Below the pieces are notes generated by a model. The model worked only from the letters and a program-made list of their open reading frames with translations, made no database searches and was not told the origin of the DNA. The position numbers and the translations under genes were made by a program. Below, in pieces: positions 45,358-57,297 of a DNA stretch of 64,000 nt. Location of the stretch: assembly GCA_032716605.1 (NCBI GenBank), contig CM064512.1:24119810-24183809 (forward strand), given 5' to 3'. Source of the DNA: Paralithodes platypus (taxonomy: Eukaryota; Arthropoda; Malacostraca; Decapoda; Lithodidae). Numbering within the stretch: position 1 is the first letter of the stretch; each line of letters begins with the position of its first letter.

Positions 45358-46970
45358 TTGTGGCCGGTCCCGGGCGCCATACACAGACCCTTGGGACTCT
45401 GGGTCACTAGGGGCACGCTCTTAGCTACCGTGCCCTGGTCTGCCCCTCTGCCGACGATCTGGGTGTTCAAGAATGCAGTTGTGCGAGGTGGCTGGGGGCT
45501 CCCTATCGTACATGGGGGATCGACATCTGGGCTGGTGGTCAGGGAACACGCCCTTCAGGGTGAGTCGGTGGCTTTAGGGATGGACATTCAGGCGGCGGTC
45601 CATTGTATTCGCATGCATGGGTCCTCCAGGTCACATACTCTGTTGAGGATCACAGACGCTGTTCTTCCTGGCGGACCGGCACTGCATTTCCCTGCGCGAT
45701 TCCTACCTGCCCGAGACTGGCACTCTCTGAGTGGATGCTTTGTCGTGAGGACAGACCGTTCTGGTAGAGTGGATGCTGCCGCATAATGCCTTTGCCAACC
45801 AGGCGGCTTCTTGGGGCGTTCCTGGGATCGCCTTGTTCGCCTCGTCGAGGTCACACACCTTGCCTCAGTCCCTATCCCTCCTGCCTCGCACTCCGGCGGG
45901 GGGCACCGGCCGCTTTCGCAGACAGCTGGAACAAGATGGCGGTCGCTATTCACCTTTCCGCCACCAGACACATTTTTGCTGTGCACGGTCCTCACGAAAC
46001 TGTGGCAGTTCCCTGGCAGAGTCTGATTGTTCGCGCACCTGTGGCCAGCACAGGTATGGTACGCCCAGCTGCTGCGATGGTATCCGGTGCCCCTGCCTGT
46101 TTCACGCTTCCTCTTGGGCCACGATGGCGCCCTTGGGCCCTCGTTGGCATTCGCGTAGTGGCTGTTCGCAGGGCTAGGTGGCTCCCAGTCCACAGAAGGG
46201 ACCTCCCAGACTTCCTCAACCATTCCTGGACGGAGTCTACATGGTGGTCTTTTGTGTCACACTGGACGTCTTTTATAACATGGATATGGGACACTGGCCA
46301 GACGATTCGTTCACCTCCGCTTGTTCTCCGCTACTTGTTTCACCTTTTCCGCGCCCGTCACTTTGAGGTTGGCTCTATCTGCTATGGCCTGTCTGCTGTA
46401 CGGGAGGTCTTTGAGTCTCTGACTGGGCTGGTCATTCCACCGAAGAAGCTGGTTTCCTTCCTGAAAGCTGCATTCCGGGAACGACCGCCACCGCGCCGGC
46501 TCCCTCCGCTGTGGGAACTGGGCTGGGCTCTGGATCATCTGGCATCCCGAACATACGCCCAGGACACGACACTGGTGCAGGTACTCGAGAGACCTGTTTT
46601 CATCGTGGCCTTGGCTACTGGTGATAGGCTCTAGGAGCTAGCTGCCATGTGTGCGATTCTCCCCCCTCCCCTCATATTGTCGCCAAGATGTACTGGGAGA
46701 TCCCCGTTTTCGAGCACTCTCCCATCCGGGCATTCATTAGTGGCCTGCTCGCCATGTTTTGTGCCCGGTGTACGTCTTGCACACATATGTGGAGTCTGTG
46801 GTGCACATTTGATCGTTGCTCGACATTGCCACTGTGGGTTTGTGGTCATCAGTCAAACCTTTCGTCTCCTCCTACCTCTCCATGTCCATTGTCTGACCCG
46901 CTGGGCCGGTGGTTGCTCTCGGGAGTCTCGTCTCCTGTTGCTCTGGCTGGGTCCCTGGGCTTCCCCCTAA
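45358..46970 (+). pseudogene. DIRS-like retrotransposon: RNase H and tyrosine recombinase remnant
   Basis: GC-rich frames differ sharply from the AT-rich flanks. 45358-45786 ends with an RNase-H-like block. 45786-46634 has an IALFASSRSHTLP-like block (about 45820-45870, in a neighbouring frame), AFADSWNKMAVAI, CFTLPLGPRWRPWAL, and then a recombinase-like part: LNHSWTESTW, YGLSAVREVF, FLKAAFRERPPPRR and VFIVALATGDRL. These fit DIRS elements, which integrate with a tyrosine recombinase in place of an integrase. After 46634 the domain fragments. The catalytic R-H-R-Y set cannot be traced in full, and the RT is missing, so this is a 5'-truncated dead copy. Confidence 0.65.
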
Positions 46971-47041
46971 TCACACTTTATTTTTACTTGTTTTCTTTGG
47001 GAAAAGGGTGGGGGGGGGGGTTTACGTGATAGGGCCACTGT

Positions 47042-47098
47042 GGTCACAAGCTTGGGGATATCAATATATACTGTATACAGTATATATCCCATGTGACC
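47042..47098. other. Hairpin-forming inverted repeat
   Basis: GGTCACA and TGTGACC enclose a 24-bp perfect palindrome centred on CTGTATACAG (about 47067-47090). The hairpin lies just downstream of the DIRS-like frames and may belong to that element's 3' end. Confidence 0.6.
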
Positions 47099-47377
47099 TA
47101 CTTTTCTCATGTATATTTGTATATGTATTTCTGCACTTCAGAAGAAATGTAATTTTGTACAGTACTGTTTTTATGTTTTTCTCCAATGCTTTGAATGACG
47201 AATCACACTGTACAATGTTGTTTTTGAACTACTCCTCAGTTGTTCACTCTTTTTATTAAACTCTCTTGTTTATTTTGTGTTTCTTTGTCATTCATAGTTT
47301 TGTGCATTGGTATTAGGTTATTATGGGCTTGGATGTCCGCCTCCAATTACAAATTGGAAGATTTGACGTACCTTCCA

Positions 47378-47820
47378 AACTACCAAATAGAAAAAACCTA
47401 CTATTTGGTAGTAGTCTTGGAAAAGCCAACATACATGGAACCCTCCCACAAGCTGAACCCCTGCCCATCCTCACTCCTCTGTCTATGTGGAATATGATAC
47501 CGAGAAATGGATGCATGAGCTCAGGTTCGACCAGTTGTCAACTTTATGACAGAAGACGGTATGGGCTTCCAGCTGTAACACAGGTAAACTCCTTTTTCTT
47601 CTCTTCTATGCATTTTTCACCTTCGGTGCTAGTCTTTGTTAGTGTACAACGTTTTCTACAGTAAGTTAAGTTGTAGATTCTAGACGTTTTCTTATTTGAC
47701 CGCGGTTGAGGTGACGACATTGCAGTCATTTATGATAAGTCGCCACTGCAATTAGGTTAAAAGCCTTGACGTTGGATTTTCCACGACTACTACCAAATAG
47801 TAGGTTTTCCTATTCGGTGT
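47378..47820. repeat. Inverted repeat pair around a 325-bp centre
   Basis: Arm 1 (47378-47436) and arm 2 (47763-47820, reversed) share AAAACCTACTATTTGGTAGT followed by AGTC.TGGAAAA.CCAAC. Each arm holds a small hairpin based on ACCAAATAG/CTATTTGGT. Position 0.4 kb downstream of the recombinase remnant suggests terminal or internal complementary repeats of the DIRS-like element, but a separate MITE is possible. Confidence 0.6.
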
Positions 47821-49192
47821 AGATTGGCAGGATTGATACTTCCGCTCTCTATTCGCCAATCGGTTCGTTGTTGGACTACCATCTAGTCTTTGAAAAGGGA
47901 TGTGGCAAGGGGAGCTAGGTTGTAGATGCCTTGGGGTAGGCTGTGACCTTGCTAGTGCCTTGCTCTTGCGCCAATTATATACACGGGTGTCACATCAGAG
48001 AATGGGCTGATTTGGCTGAGCCAGATTGCAGGAAATTTCGGCTTCCACGCGGCTTTCCTCTTGCCAAAATAATATCCTGGTAATTGTGTTTTGCTATTTT
48101 CTTGATGTTTTTGGTGACAGGGATATAGTGGGTAGGCAATGCAACTATTTTAATTGGGATATATGAAGCTGGAAGCTGGGTAGGATAAAGGATTTATAGC
48201 CGACCAAGGAACACGCACATAGGTGGTGTTTTAGATCAGCTTGAGTCGGCTCATCTCTCTCTGTTCTCCTCACACCAACTGCTGAGCGCTGATTAGCTGT
48301 TGGGTCTATATTCCCCTTGCCTTGCAACACTGCCTTGAACTCCAACAAATTACCTCTCTGTGCATGCCTGAAATCCTCTCCCATAATTTTATCCTCCTCA
48401 TAAAATTATCCTCCTCCAGGCATAATTTTATCACTACAATAATATATATAAATAATAATACTAATAACGAAGATTTTATTATGAATTAACAGGAAAATAC
48501 TTATCTTTTCACTGTTCTTGTCATTGTCTTTTCGGCCTTTGAGATCTGGGAACTAAATAATTTACTTCAGTCTAGTTGTCGAACCAATGCAATATAGCTC
48601 TAACTGTTGAAATATAAGATAAGTTTATGATAGAGTTACAGTTCTGATGGACAAGTACAATTTGCAGTAGCAAAGAATATATGAATGTAGAAAACAAAAA
48701 CAAGGAATACAAGTAAAACAAGAGCATAATCTAAAAACAAAACAACTACAGGAGAGCAAGGAAGAAACAAGAGTGGAAGATAATATAGGGTTTAGACCAA
48801 AGAGAAAGAGAAGGGCATGAAACAAAAGACAGTTTGGGGTGGCGTGTGTCTATCTACAGTACGTGACAAGACTTTCCAGCTGCTCTGATGGGGAATATAA
48901 CACATGCAAAATGTAGGGAGGACCATATGCTTTCCTTAGTATATTCCAGTACATTGGGGTTTGTAATGAATGATTTATGTTAAGAACAGTGTGTTCCTTA
49001 ATGTCTTTAAGTTCAGGAGCTAATGTCTAGCGAGGCTGGTCCTTAGTGATCTTGGCCCCATTCATTGTTCTTTCCTCTCACTAAAACATTAGGCTTCCAT
49101 AATGCAGTTGGGTCTGAGTACATGATTAGATTGATATCCAAAATTCGAAAATGGATATTAATCGTGATTGTGTACTCAACCTTTAACTGTGT
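47821..49192. other. No gene seen; SINE tail at 48918-48948
   Basis: AT-rich spacer. GGAGGACCATATGCTTTC at 48918-48948 is the same tail that follows the tRNA-like block at 49204-49251. Confidence 0.55.
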
Positions 49193-49290
49193 TGGTTGGG
49201 TAATGGTTAAGATGCCTGTTTTTTGGGTGTGGTGTCCCAAGTTCGAATTCCAGGAGGACCATATGCTTTCATTAGTTTATTCAAATACTC
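49193..49290 (+). repeat. tRNA-derived SINE, second family
   Basis: A-box-like TGGTTAAGATG (49204-49214) and B box AGTTCGAATTCC (49240-49251), followed by AGGAGGACCATATGCTTTC. The tail also occurs alone at 48918-48948, so it is dispersed. It differs from the SINE at 920-1020. Confidence 0.65.
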
Positions 49291-49454
49291 TCCATTATTG
49301 TATACAAATAATCTCCAAAAATATGTGTGTGTGAGTGTGTGTGTGATTATGTTTTATTTATATTTGGTCACAGAAGGGGTCTAACATATCCATCCAGACC
49401 CAGCAGTAAACAATTTGATGCATGCAATTAAAAGCTGGTGATTTTTTTTTAGTT

Positions 49455-50672
49455 TTCATTGCGAGTGACGGAGACAAAAGGCAGAACTGCCTGTAGCAAG
49501 CACCTCCCCCAGAGTTGAAAGAGTGACAGCGCCAAAATCAAGAGACGTTCGAGCCAAAATGCCTGGACAAACAAAGTTTGAAGCAATTTAAGGCATAGGA
49601 AGACGGAAAGACTGATTCTGGGAGAGTTCCAGAGCTCAGCTGTTGAATAGAAGAAGGATTGGGAATATCGTTTCACTCTTGAGTTGGAGAGTTGCACAGC
49701 GTAGGGGTGGGATTGTGTTGTAAGACGGGTACTATGTACCCTACGTAGAGGAGGTGGTATACACTGGGAGAGCTCTGAGGAACACTGGTTATTGTAGTAG
49801 CGAGAGAATAGCGAGAGAGACGCAACATTGCGGCGAAGAGAGAAAGGTTGCAGAGAGTTGGTGAGTGAACGGGAGTTAATGATACAAAAGGCTTTCCTTT
49901 CTACTTTGTTTAGGAGTGCGGTGTGAGAGGATCCTCCCCCCACATGGGAACAATACTCAATACAAGGACGCACTGTGCCCCTGTACAGGGGCACTTCCTC
50001 ATCCTGTGCAGGGTTAAAGAACCCTTTGAGGCGGTTGAGCCCACCCACCTTCTGGGAGGGTGCCTTAGCAAGACTGGCAATATGGTCCTTCCAAGAGAGA
50101 GCAGAAGAGAAAGAGACACCGAGAATTTTGAGAGAAGATGAAGGATTAATTTTTGTAATGTTGAACTATAAGGGATAGTCCTCTGGGAGTTCCCGACGGG
50201 TAGTAAGACGGAGAAATTGGGATTTGGAAACATTAAAGGCAAAACAGTTTTCTGTGCCCCAATTGGAAATGGTAGTGAGATCTGAAGATAACTGTTGTAT
50301 GGCTTCAATACGTCTGGAAAAGTGAATGTGTAGTGTAAGGTAGAGTCGTCTGCGTATGAATGGATTGGGACTGAAGGTACAGTTGAGAAGGTCATTTATG
50401 AAAATTAAAAAGGGAATGGGATATAGGACAGAGCCCTGAGGAACACTGGAGTTGATAGGATGAGGAAGTGAGCGATGGAATGGCTGTAAAGGAAATTAGA
50501 GACAAAGGCACAGATGGAGGGATAGAAACCGAAGGAGGGTAGTTTATAAATTAAAGATTTGTGCCAGACTTTATCGAAGGCCTTCCATATGTCTAGTGCA
50601 ATAGAAAAGGTCTCACCGAAGTCCCGAAAGGAGGATGACCAAGAGTTAGTAAGATATGAAAGAAGATCATCA
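49455..50672 (-). pseudogene. LINE D: RT fragment of the LINE C family
   Basis: Minus-strand 5'-truncated copy of LINE C. From 50672: DDLLSYLTNSWSSSFRDFGE, then LDIWKAFDKVWH (Ser of SKAFD is Trp), a frameshift near 50410, HSYADDSTLH, more frameshifts, and the C-terminal KVERKAFCIINSRSL and CIPPPLRRV blocks to 49605. The 3' end has an A-rich tail next to 49455. Non-functional. Confidence 0.9.
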
Positions 50673-50951
50673 CTATGTTTATCACCAATACCACTATAAG
50701 TAACACCAAAACAATTATGTTCATAACAACTAATTTCAAAACATATATAAGCTATGCTCATGTGTGTTAACATTTGTTGTCTGGCTTAACATCAAACCAA
50801 TTACTACCATAAATCAATCAACGAGGTTACATTTGCATCAATATAAATATATTAGGTCGATGAACTTGTATAGCTTCTATAGGTGAGAATACAGACAAGC
50901 TAAGAACTGTTAGTAATCAAAGGTTTTCTCTTCCATTCTATTTATTATTTA
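50673..50951. other. No gene seen; flank of the BEL element
   Basis: AT-rich; the last five bases (50947-50951, ATTTA) are the target duplication of the BEL insertion. Confidence 0.7.
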
Positions 50952-51931
50952 TGTCGATGATTTCCAACTAAATCTATACTTTTTCGATAGCTCTGTAACC
51001 GGAAACTCGATATATATTACATTCTTTATCTTCACTAAATATTACTGGTGTTCATTTAATTCCATAACTTTAAGTTATAATCTGTGGATCTAAGTAACAT
51101 CAATCAACAATCAGAATTCGAGACATACCTTAAATATTATAGTTCAGGAGTGAAATAGAGGTAGAGTTGAGGTTGGATCGAGTGGATCGAGTATTACGGG
51201 AACTAAATTAGTTACTCAATATACTGATGTTTCATCGAAATAATCAAGCAATTAAATTATTTAACATTTACTGGGAATAGAACCTTACGGCAACCATACT
51301 TAATATATACTCTCATACTAAACTTATAATGTAATTAACTTACCCAACACCAACAAGGAGAAACAGGAGAGATAGAAAGTATTTACAAAGACCAAAATTA
51401 TAGGAAGAGTGGATAGTAATTGTTGAATTGGTGTGGTCCTTGATAGATAGCAGCCTAATATTCCTCAGTTAAGTTAATTAATTTATATTTACACTCCTAT
51501 TAAAGTAGGTTAATGTTCAAAGTGTAAAGAAATTACGATCCTTATTCACTCGTGTCTCGCAAGACCAATATATGAAGTTCCCAGAGTCTGATGTGGTGGT
51601 AACGAAGGCAGATTCAGCACTGAGGCAAGTGTTAAACTACCTGCCGCTTTAGAGATCGTACTGCTCTCTCATTGGTTGAGCTGTGACGCCTCTGATTGGT
51701 CAAGAGTTACTTCTATATCGTCTTCTAACTATCGTTTAATAATATTCTATAGGACCTGACAAATCATTATCATTCAACAACTGCTAAATCATGAGTACAT
51801 AATACATAATTATAATATGCGTTCCTTTAGTTAAAGCGTATCGCGTGAATTTCCCATGTATAAAGAAAAACGTGATAAGAGGGTAGTCTAAACCAAAGAG
51901 AAATGCTTGGTCGATGTTTTAATTATCGACA
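50952..51931 (-). repeat. BEL/Pao 3' LTR
   Basis: 980 bp, TG...CA ends, 3' side with respect to the minus-strand element. The sequence preceding it (51932-51950) is GC-rich; I see no clear polypurine tract. Confidence 0.96.
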
Positions 51932-51947
51932 CATTGCGGGCCCGGGG

Positions 51948-52417
51948 CTAAACGATTCCTTGCTGAACCAAATCTTGCAAATGTGACCGGAACTTTTGTG
52001 CGGCTCTAAGAGTAGGTGTGCCGTTCGTAAACTTGTCAGGAGTAACTGCTTCAGACACGTCCGTGTCAGTAGTTTCGTCAGTGTCTTCTTTTACTTCTTC
52101 CATCTTTAAGGGGTAAAGCTTATTGATGGAACGAACAGTAGATTCTCGCTGAGTCCGTAATCTGGCCAGTCTAATAAGTCCATCGGAACCCTCTATCAAC
52201 TCAGTGATTTTTCCCAAGGTCCATTGTGCTCGTCAGCAAATAACACTACCCTATTTACTTTAAGTTGCTTATTTATATGACCCTGAATTTTCTTTCCCTT
52301 CTCTAATAATGAGGTTAAATACAGGGTCTTCCAAACACGATTCCACTTATCAATAGCCTGCGAGACTTTACCGCACCTAACCCGCAACTGTTCTTCACTA
52401 ATCTGATCTGGGTCCAA
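51948..52417 (-). pseudogene. BEL/Pao integrase C-terminal domain (DUF5641-like)
   Basis: Frames 52417-52196 and 52217-51948 overlap with one frameshift. They read WNRVWKTLYLTSL, VNRVVLFADEHNGPW, then GKITELIEGSDGLIRLARLRT, typical of the DUF5641 tail of BEL/Pao integrase, followed by an acidic Thr-rich tail to 51948. Confidence 0.85.
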
Positions 52418-52420
52418 AAG

Positions 52421-53813
52421 CTACTCATCATCGACCAAAGTAGGGGGAGAGCTGAGTCTCCTGCCATACATTAAGTGAGAAGGGGTTATGGTTTCAGGTT
52501 CGTCTAAGGCATTGGAGACGTATGTTAGGGGTCTATTATTTATTTTCTGTTCTATTTCCACCACTATGGTATGCAATTCACCTGCTGTATATGCCTTGTG
52601 ATACAGTGTTTTACTTAAACTCTGTTTTACTGTTGACACCATCCTTTCGTAGAATCCTCCATGCCACGGTGTGCGTGGAGGAATTAAGTACCATTTTATA
52701 TTCAGATTGTCAACAGTATTTTTTACCTCAGAATTCTCAAATAATTGCTTTAGTATGCGAGAACCCAAAGTAAAATTGGTAGCATTTTCACTTATAATTA
52801 TTTTGGGGCAAGATCTCCTTGCTGAAAATCTTCTCAGCAGATAGATCTTGCGCTAACTCTAAATGAATTGCTCTAGTGGTAGCACATGTGAATAAGGCTA
52901 TATAATATTTTTCAGTGTTGTCGTCCGTATTAACTTTTATGGTACCTGTGTAATCAACTCCTGTCACCTCAAAAGGAACATAATCTCCTACTCTGTTTTG
53001 TGGAAGAGGAGGTACATGCGGCAGTTGAAAGGGAGCACCAGTCAGTCTACGACACAGTAGGCAAGCCTTGATAATCTGTTTAATTTGAGGCCTTACTTTG
53101 GGTATCCAATATTCTTCCCTGAGTTTTGGTAAGGTATCCTGTACACCACCATGTTTTACCTGTTGATGACAGTGTGTTACAATAAGCTTGGTATACCAAT
53201 GTTTTGTTGAAAGTAAGACCGGATATTTAGTAGAATACGGCAGATTTGCGTGTTCTAATCTACTTTTACATCGCATTATGTTTCCATCTAGGAATAATCC
53301 CAAGTTCTTTACTCGTTCTGGAGTTTTACCCTTAGGATCATTCAAGTATTCTAGTTCTTCTTGGAAGCTTTCTTGTTGTACAGAACACACCCAGTAACGA
53401 TTTATGTCTTCCATATTCGCCTCAGGTCGACCACACATTCGGCGTGCACCATTCATCACTAGTTTGGTTATGCGATTCAGCTTGTTCAGTTTATTGTAAT
53501 TTTGTCCTGGTATTAGTGGTGGGTTTATAGTAGTCTCTCCTACATTCACTGAAATGAGATTTTCAGATACGAATTTCTGGTCTGGCCATTCATTCCGATG
53601 ACACATCCATTCTGGACCCTGTAACCATACATCATAATTTTTTAGTTTGTTTACACCTATTGGTTTCGTGAGTCTATCCGCAGGATTGTGTTTAGTAGGT
53701 ACATATAAGAGTTCTGCATGAGGAACGCACGCTTTGATTTTTGCCACTCTGTTTCTTACATAATTATACTTCCTTAGTTTTATTGTATTGAATCCACTGA
53801 ATGGCAATTTCAC
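52421..53813 (-). pseudogene. BEL/Pao integrase (zinc-binding and DDE core)
   Basis: 53813-52788 begins with the end of RNase H (YNYVRNRVAKIKACVPHAEL, KHNPADRLTK), then the integrase_H2C2 zinc site (HCHQQVKHGG...CLLCRR) and core VTGVDYTG with the first Asp. A frameshift follows at about 52840. The second Asp position reads SENATNF, Glu for the usual Asp. 52768-52421 continues with TPWHGGFYERM (Glu of the triad) and NNRPLTYV. It joins cDNA to the chromosome. The frameshift and Glu change predict inactivity. Confidence 0.92.
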
Positions 53814-54120
53814 TGTCGGTCCACAAGTAACATTCAGTCATGTTTACCTTCACATTTTTTACCAAATAATCCATCAACTGAGCTCCCACTTGTACTGCTA
53901 TCAATTCCAACTTTGGTATAGTCTTTGATTTTAATGGAGCTACTCTGGCACGAGAAGTCAGTAACCGGGGTTTTTCATCCTCACCCGACACTAAATAGGC
54001 TGCTGCTCCAAAAGCTTGAGGGCTAGCGTCTGTAAACACATGTAACTGACAGGGAATTCCTTCTTCCATCACGCATCGTGAAAATTTTAACGTGTGTGCG
54101 TTATTGTATTTCTGAGCTAT
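53764..54120 (-). pseudogene. BEL/Pao RNase H domain
   Basis: Minus frame 54072-53764: QLHVFTDASPQAFGAAAYL (first Asp), IPKLELIAVQVGAQL (Glu), YLWTDSEIAIQWIQ (Asp). Frameshifts at about 54075 and 53785 separate it from RT and integrase. Confidence 0.93.
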
Positions 54121-55039
54121 TTTTAACCATGTGTCTTTAATATTATCCGGTACCTCATCATCTCAAGACAAACCTATCTTTCAGACGTCTTGCAGTAACG
54201 TTCTGGCTTGCATAGTTATAGGAGCCAACAGACCTAATGGGTCGAACAATGAAGAAGCACAACTCAGTAATTTTTTCTTCGTTAGCACTGAATTCCTGTC
54301 ATATTCTACATTACATGGCTTTATTCCTAAATCATCCTGTACAGTGTTCCAAACCAATCCCAACAATTTCACTTCAGTCTGAGGATCATCCAATATATAT
54401 CTGATTCAATGATGCAGAGTTGGAGGCCCACGACGGAAGCGTCATATTGGCTTGGTTCATAATATCACTGGCTTGGTGATACAATTCTAGCAAATCCTTT
54501 TCGTACTTCATGGTGCCTTGTAGGTTGTCCACATACAAATTTTCAGTCAGAAATTCAGTGGCTCGTCCTTCATACCTTTGTAAATGTTTGGCTAAGGTGG
54601 CCTGCAGCAAAACGGGAGAACCAGTAGCTCCGAACAGTACTGATCTAAACCTATAAGTTATGATATTACTGCTAGGGTCATACGGGTTTTCAGGCCACAA
54701 GAATATAGTATAGTCCCTATCCTTCTCTTGCAGACCTATCCTTAGAAATGCTTTGCTAATATCAGCTGTGCAAGCATAGTTGTTAATTCTAAAGTTTAAG
54801 AGCATTTTATATAATTTCTCTGTTAAAGAAGGGCCTGTGTAAAGGGTATCATTTAAGCTAGGGTGTGATTTAGAAAGCTTTGCACTACAGTCAAAGACTA
54901 CTCTTAGAGGTGTCGTGTTGGAGTCTCTCAAGACAGCCATATGAGGTAAGTAATGAGTGTTAGAACTTACTTTGTCGTCCTTCACTCTTTCTATAAACCC
55001 CAGTTGTTCCTGCTCCGCAATGATATACCATTGTAGCAA
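54121..55039 (-). pseudogene. BEL/Pao reverse transcriptase
   Basis: 55039-54386 holds THYLPHMAVLRD, LRVVFDCSAK, CTADISKAFLRIGL (first Asp) and ENLYVDNLQGT, where YVDN replaces YVDD as is normal for BEL/Pao. After a frameshift near 54390, 54393-54181 reads KLLGLVWN and SCASSLFDPLGLLAPITM. TGA codons follow at about 54182 and 54165, probably former Trp. The enzyme copies element RNA into DNA. Confidence 0.95.
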
Positions 55040-55862
55040 TCTAGATTTAACTTTTCCTTTCTTAACCTTTTCAAATTAGATTCTAGTCTGTTCTTAGTCA
55101 GTGTGTAATTTGTAGGACGAGATGGGGTATCAATTCGCCAAGGTAATCCTACTTCGTACCTTCCCTCTTTAAACCTTATATTCTGATGGAAGTTCGAGTA
55201 GGCCAGTTGCTCCTCGGGAGTTAGGTTTTCCTCGTCTCTAATCCCTATAGTTTCTAAATCCCACAGAGCTGGGGTTAGAGAGTCATCTTTTACTTTTGCC
55301 AATTCCACATTAGAACTTGCATGTTTTTCTACTACTGGGTTTACTTCTACCGCTATCTTGGCTACCACGACTGTGCTTACTTCAGTTTCAACTAGCTGGT
55401 TAGGATTTCCGTTAAGTGGTCCGAACGGCATACATCCATCTCTAGTTTGTAGAAGATTGACCCCCATCACCTTTCGCATTCCTGTCACGAATTGGCAATA
55501 GTAGTCATTCCCTATCAATATCTCTAGGTCTTCCACGGTGTTATCACTGGAAGTGTATGGGTCGGCTACCCGAATTCCTCTCTGTCTCAGGTTAGCGATC
55601 TGTCTACTGAGTCCAGTCATGGTAATAGAATTTGGCAAGGAGTCCATCACTATAACTCTCATGCTGAAGTACCTATGACCACTTTTCATATTGATTTTCA
55701 CGATATCATAAGTCTTGTTACTAGATGAACTGTTAAATCTAGTGACCATTATGTTAGCTTGGTGAACAATTTTCAATCCCAATTTATCAACTGTGTCTCT
55801 GAGAATAAATGACCTCTGGGCTCCTTGATCAAAAAGGGCTCTAACCTTGTAATTTTTTTTCT
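54991..55862 (-). pseudogene. BEL/Pao protease and linker to RT
   Basis: This frame opens in the A-run at about 55853-55860, one frame ahead of gag. It has ALFDQGAQRSFIL, where retropepsins of this type have D-S-G-S/A-Q-R-S-F-I; the Asp is kept. After LILIGNDYYCQF-type blocks it continues to the conserved RT-proximal LPWR. It stops at 54991 where the frame shifts to RT. Confidence 0.85.
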
Positions 55863-57262
55863 TTCTGTATGATGTTAACTATGCCGACTGGCAATGCTGC
55901 ACTATTCATAGAATCAGTTTGAGTATTAGTAACTTGCACATTCCTAAGTTCAGGAGAACGAAGTATGGAGTGATGATTCCCATTCCTACAGTTGATACAT
56001 TGATGCAGCTGTAATGGGCATTCTCCTTCATGTCTCCTCACACAACTAGTACACAGTCCTAATTCTTTCAGTCGGTTTTCTCTTACTGTCTTGGTTTGAT
56101 AGGTTCCACATCTGGAGCTAGCATGACTTTCACCACAGAACAAACAATATCTTTTACTATATTTTGAACTAGTAGGTTTGGTTGTCTCGCCACTCGAAGA
56201 TGTATAATGCCTTCCAATACTCCTTGTGGTTCTGGGAAGAGGGATGGGTTGAATTTTCTCATGAGGATTTTGCGTATTGACACTAAGACTGACAGATTGT
56301 TCACCTTTACCTCCCGATTTGTTCACCCAGAAGTCAGAATTTCCATTGTTCTGTTCTCTTTTTTGGAAGCTAATTTTGTCTTTATTGCGTTCTTTAGTCT
56401 CACTAGTACCAAGCGAATCAATGATTAGTGGAAGTTTCTGTCTAAGGGTGGCCAAATCGGGGTAAGTAACTACCGAAAGCAGCTGTACTCTTTCCCATAC
56501 TCTCCCTTTCAACTTTCTTGCTAATATATTCATCAGTACCCACTCACTAGCCTGTAGGTTGACGGTATGATTTTCTAACATCCGCAGTATGCACTCGATC
56601 TCAGCGTTAAAGTTGCATAATTCTTTGTAACTGTACGATGGACAAACTAGGTCTAGCAAGCAGTCTCCTAATTCCTTTCTTATTCTATTGGGATCTGCAT
56701 AGGTTTGTTTTAGAAGTACTACAGCAGGTTGGTAACTCGTCCCAACCCCAGAGAATCCCTCTAACAGGGTCTTAGGATTTCCCTTCAACTGACCTCGAAG
56801 GTATTCTAATTTCTGGCCTTCTGTCAAATCCTGTCGTTTCCCTACATTTCCTTCGAATGAATCCCAGAATGAAGACCATTTAGTTATATCTCCGTCAAAG
56901 GTTGGCAAACTCAGCTTTGACAACTGTGCAACAGTAGGTAATTTACTTCTAATTGTTTCACTTGGGTTTTCATTTAGACTAGCTTCTAGTACTACCAATC
57001 CACTTACAATGTTGTCCTCGTACTCTGTCATGTCTTCTACTATGCTCCCTATTTCAGAGGAATTTGTATTCTTGTGGTCGATAATTTGTTGATATCTTTC
57101 TTTAATATTCTCATTCAAGCCTTTAATTTGTTTTATGAGCGAGGTGATTTTAATGGTATCTAGGGGATAACTAATGACTACATTTGTTATGGTGCTCAGT
57201 TTCTTATTACAAGCAGCTTTAAATCCTCCTAGGGAATTCTTAATTTTAATTAATTCGCTCAT
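55841..57262 (-). CDS. BEL/Pao gag, intact
   Basis: 473 codons from ATG at 57262. The middle has the DUF1759 block LPTFDGDITKWSSFWDSFE followed by KLEYLRGQLKGNPK. Near residue 370 onward are three Cys-His sites: CLFCGESHASSRC, CTSCVRRHEGEC and CINCRNGNHH. It would form the particle and bind RNA. The frame ends at 55841 just after an A8 run at 55853-55860; protease follows in the +1 frame. Either a +1 shift makes gag-pol or the A-run gained a base. No internal stop. Confidence 0.95.
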   Translation of the reverse strand: MSELIKIKNSLGGFKAACNKKLSTITNVVISYPLDTIKITSLIKQIKGLNENIKERYQQIIDHKNTNSSEIGSIVEDMTEYEDNIVSGLVVLEASLNENPSETIRSKLPTVAQLSKLSLPTFDGDITKWSSFWDSFEGNVGKRQDLTEGQKLEYLRGQLKGNPKTLLEGFSGVGTSYQPAVVLLKQTYADPNRIRKELGDCLLDLVCPSYSYKELCNFNAEIECILRMLENHTVNLQASEWVLMNILARKLKGRVWERVQLLSVVTYPDLATLRQKLPLIIDSLGTSETKERNKDKISFQKREQNNGNSDFWVNKSGGKGEQSVSLSVNTQNPHEKIQPIPLPRTTRSIGRHYTSSSGETTKPTSSKYSKRYCLFCGESHASSRCGTYQTKTVRENRLKELGLCTSCVRRHEGECPLQLHQCINCRNGNHHSILRSPELRNVQVTNTQTDSMNSAALPVGIVNIIQKEKKLQG

Positions 57263-57297
57263 GTTGGCTAGTACGGAACAGTTGCAAGATTATCTAT

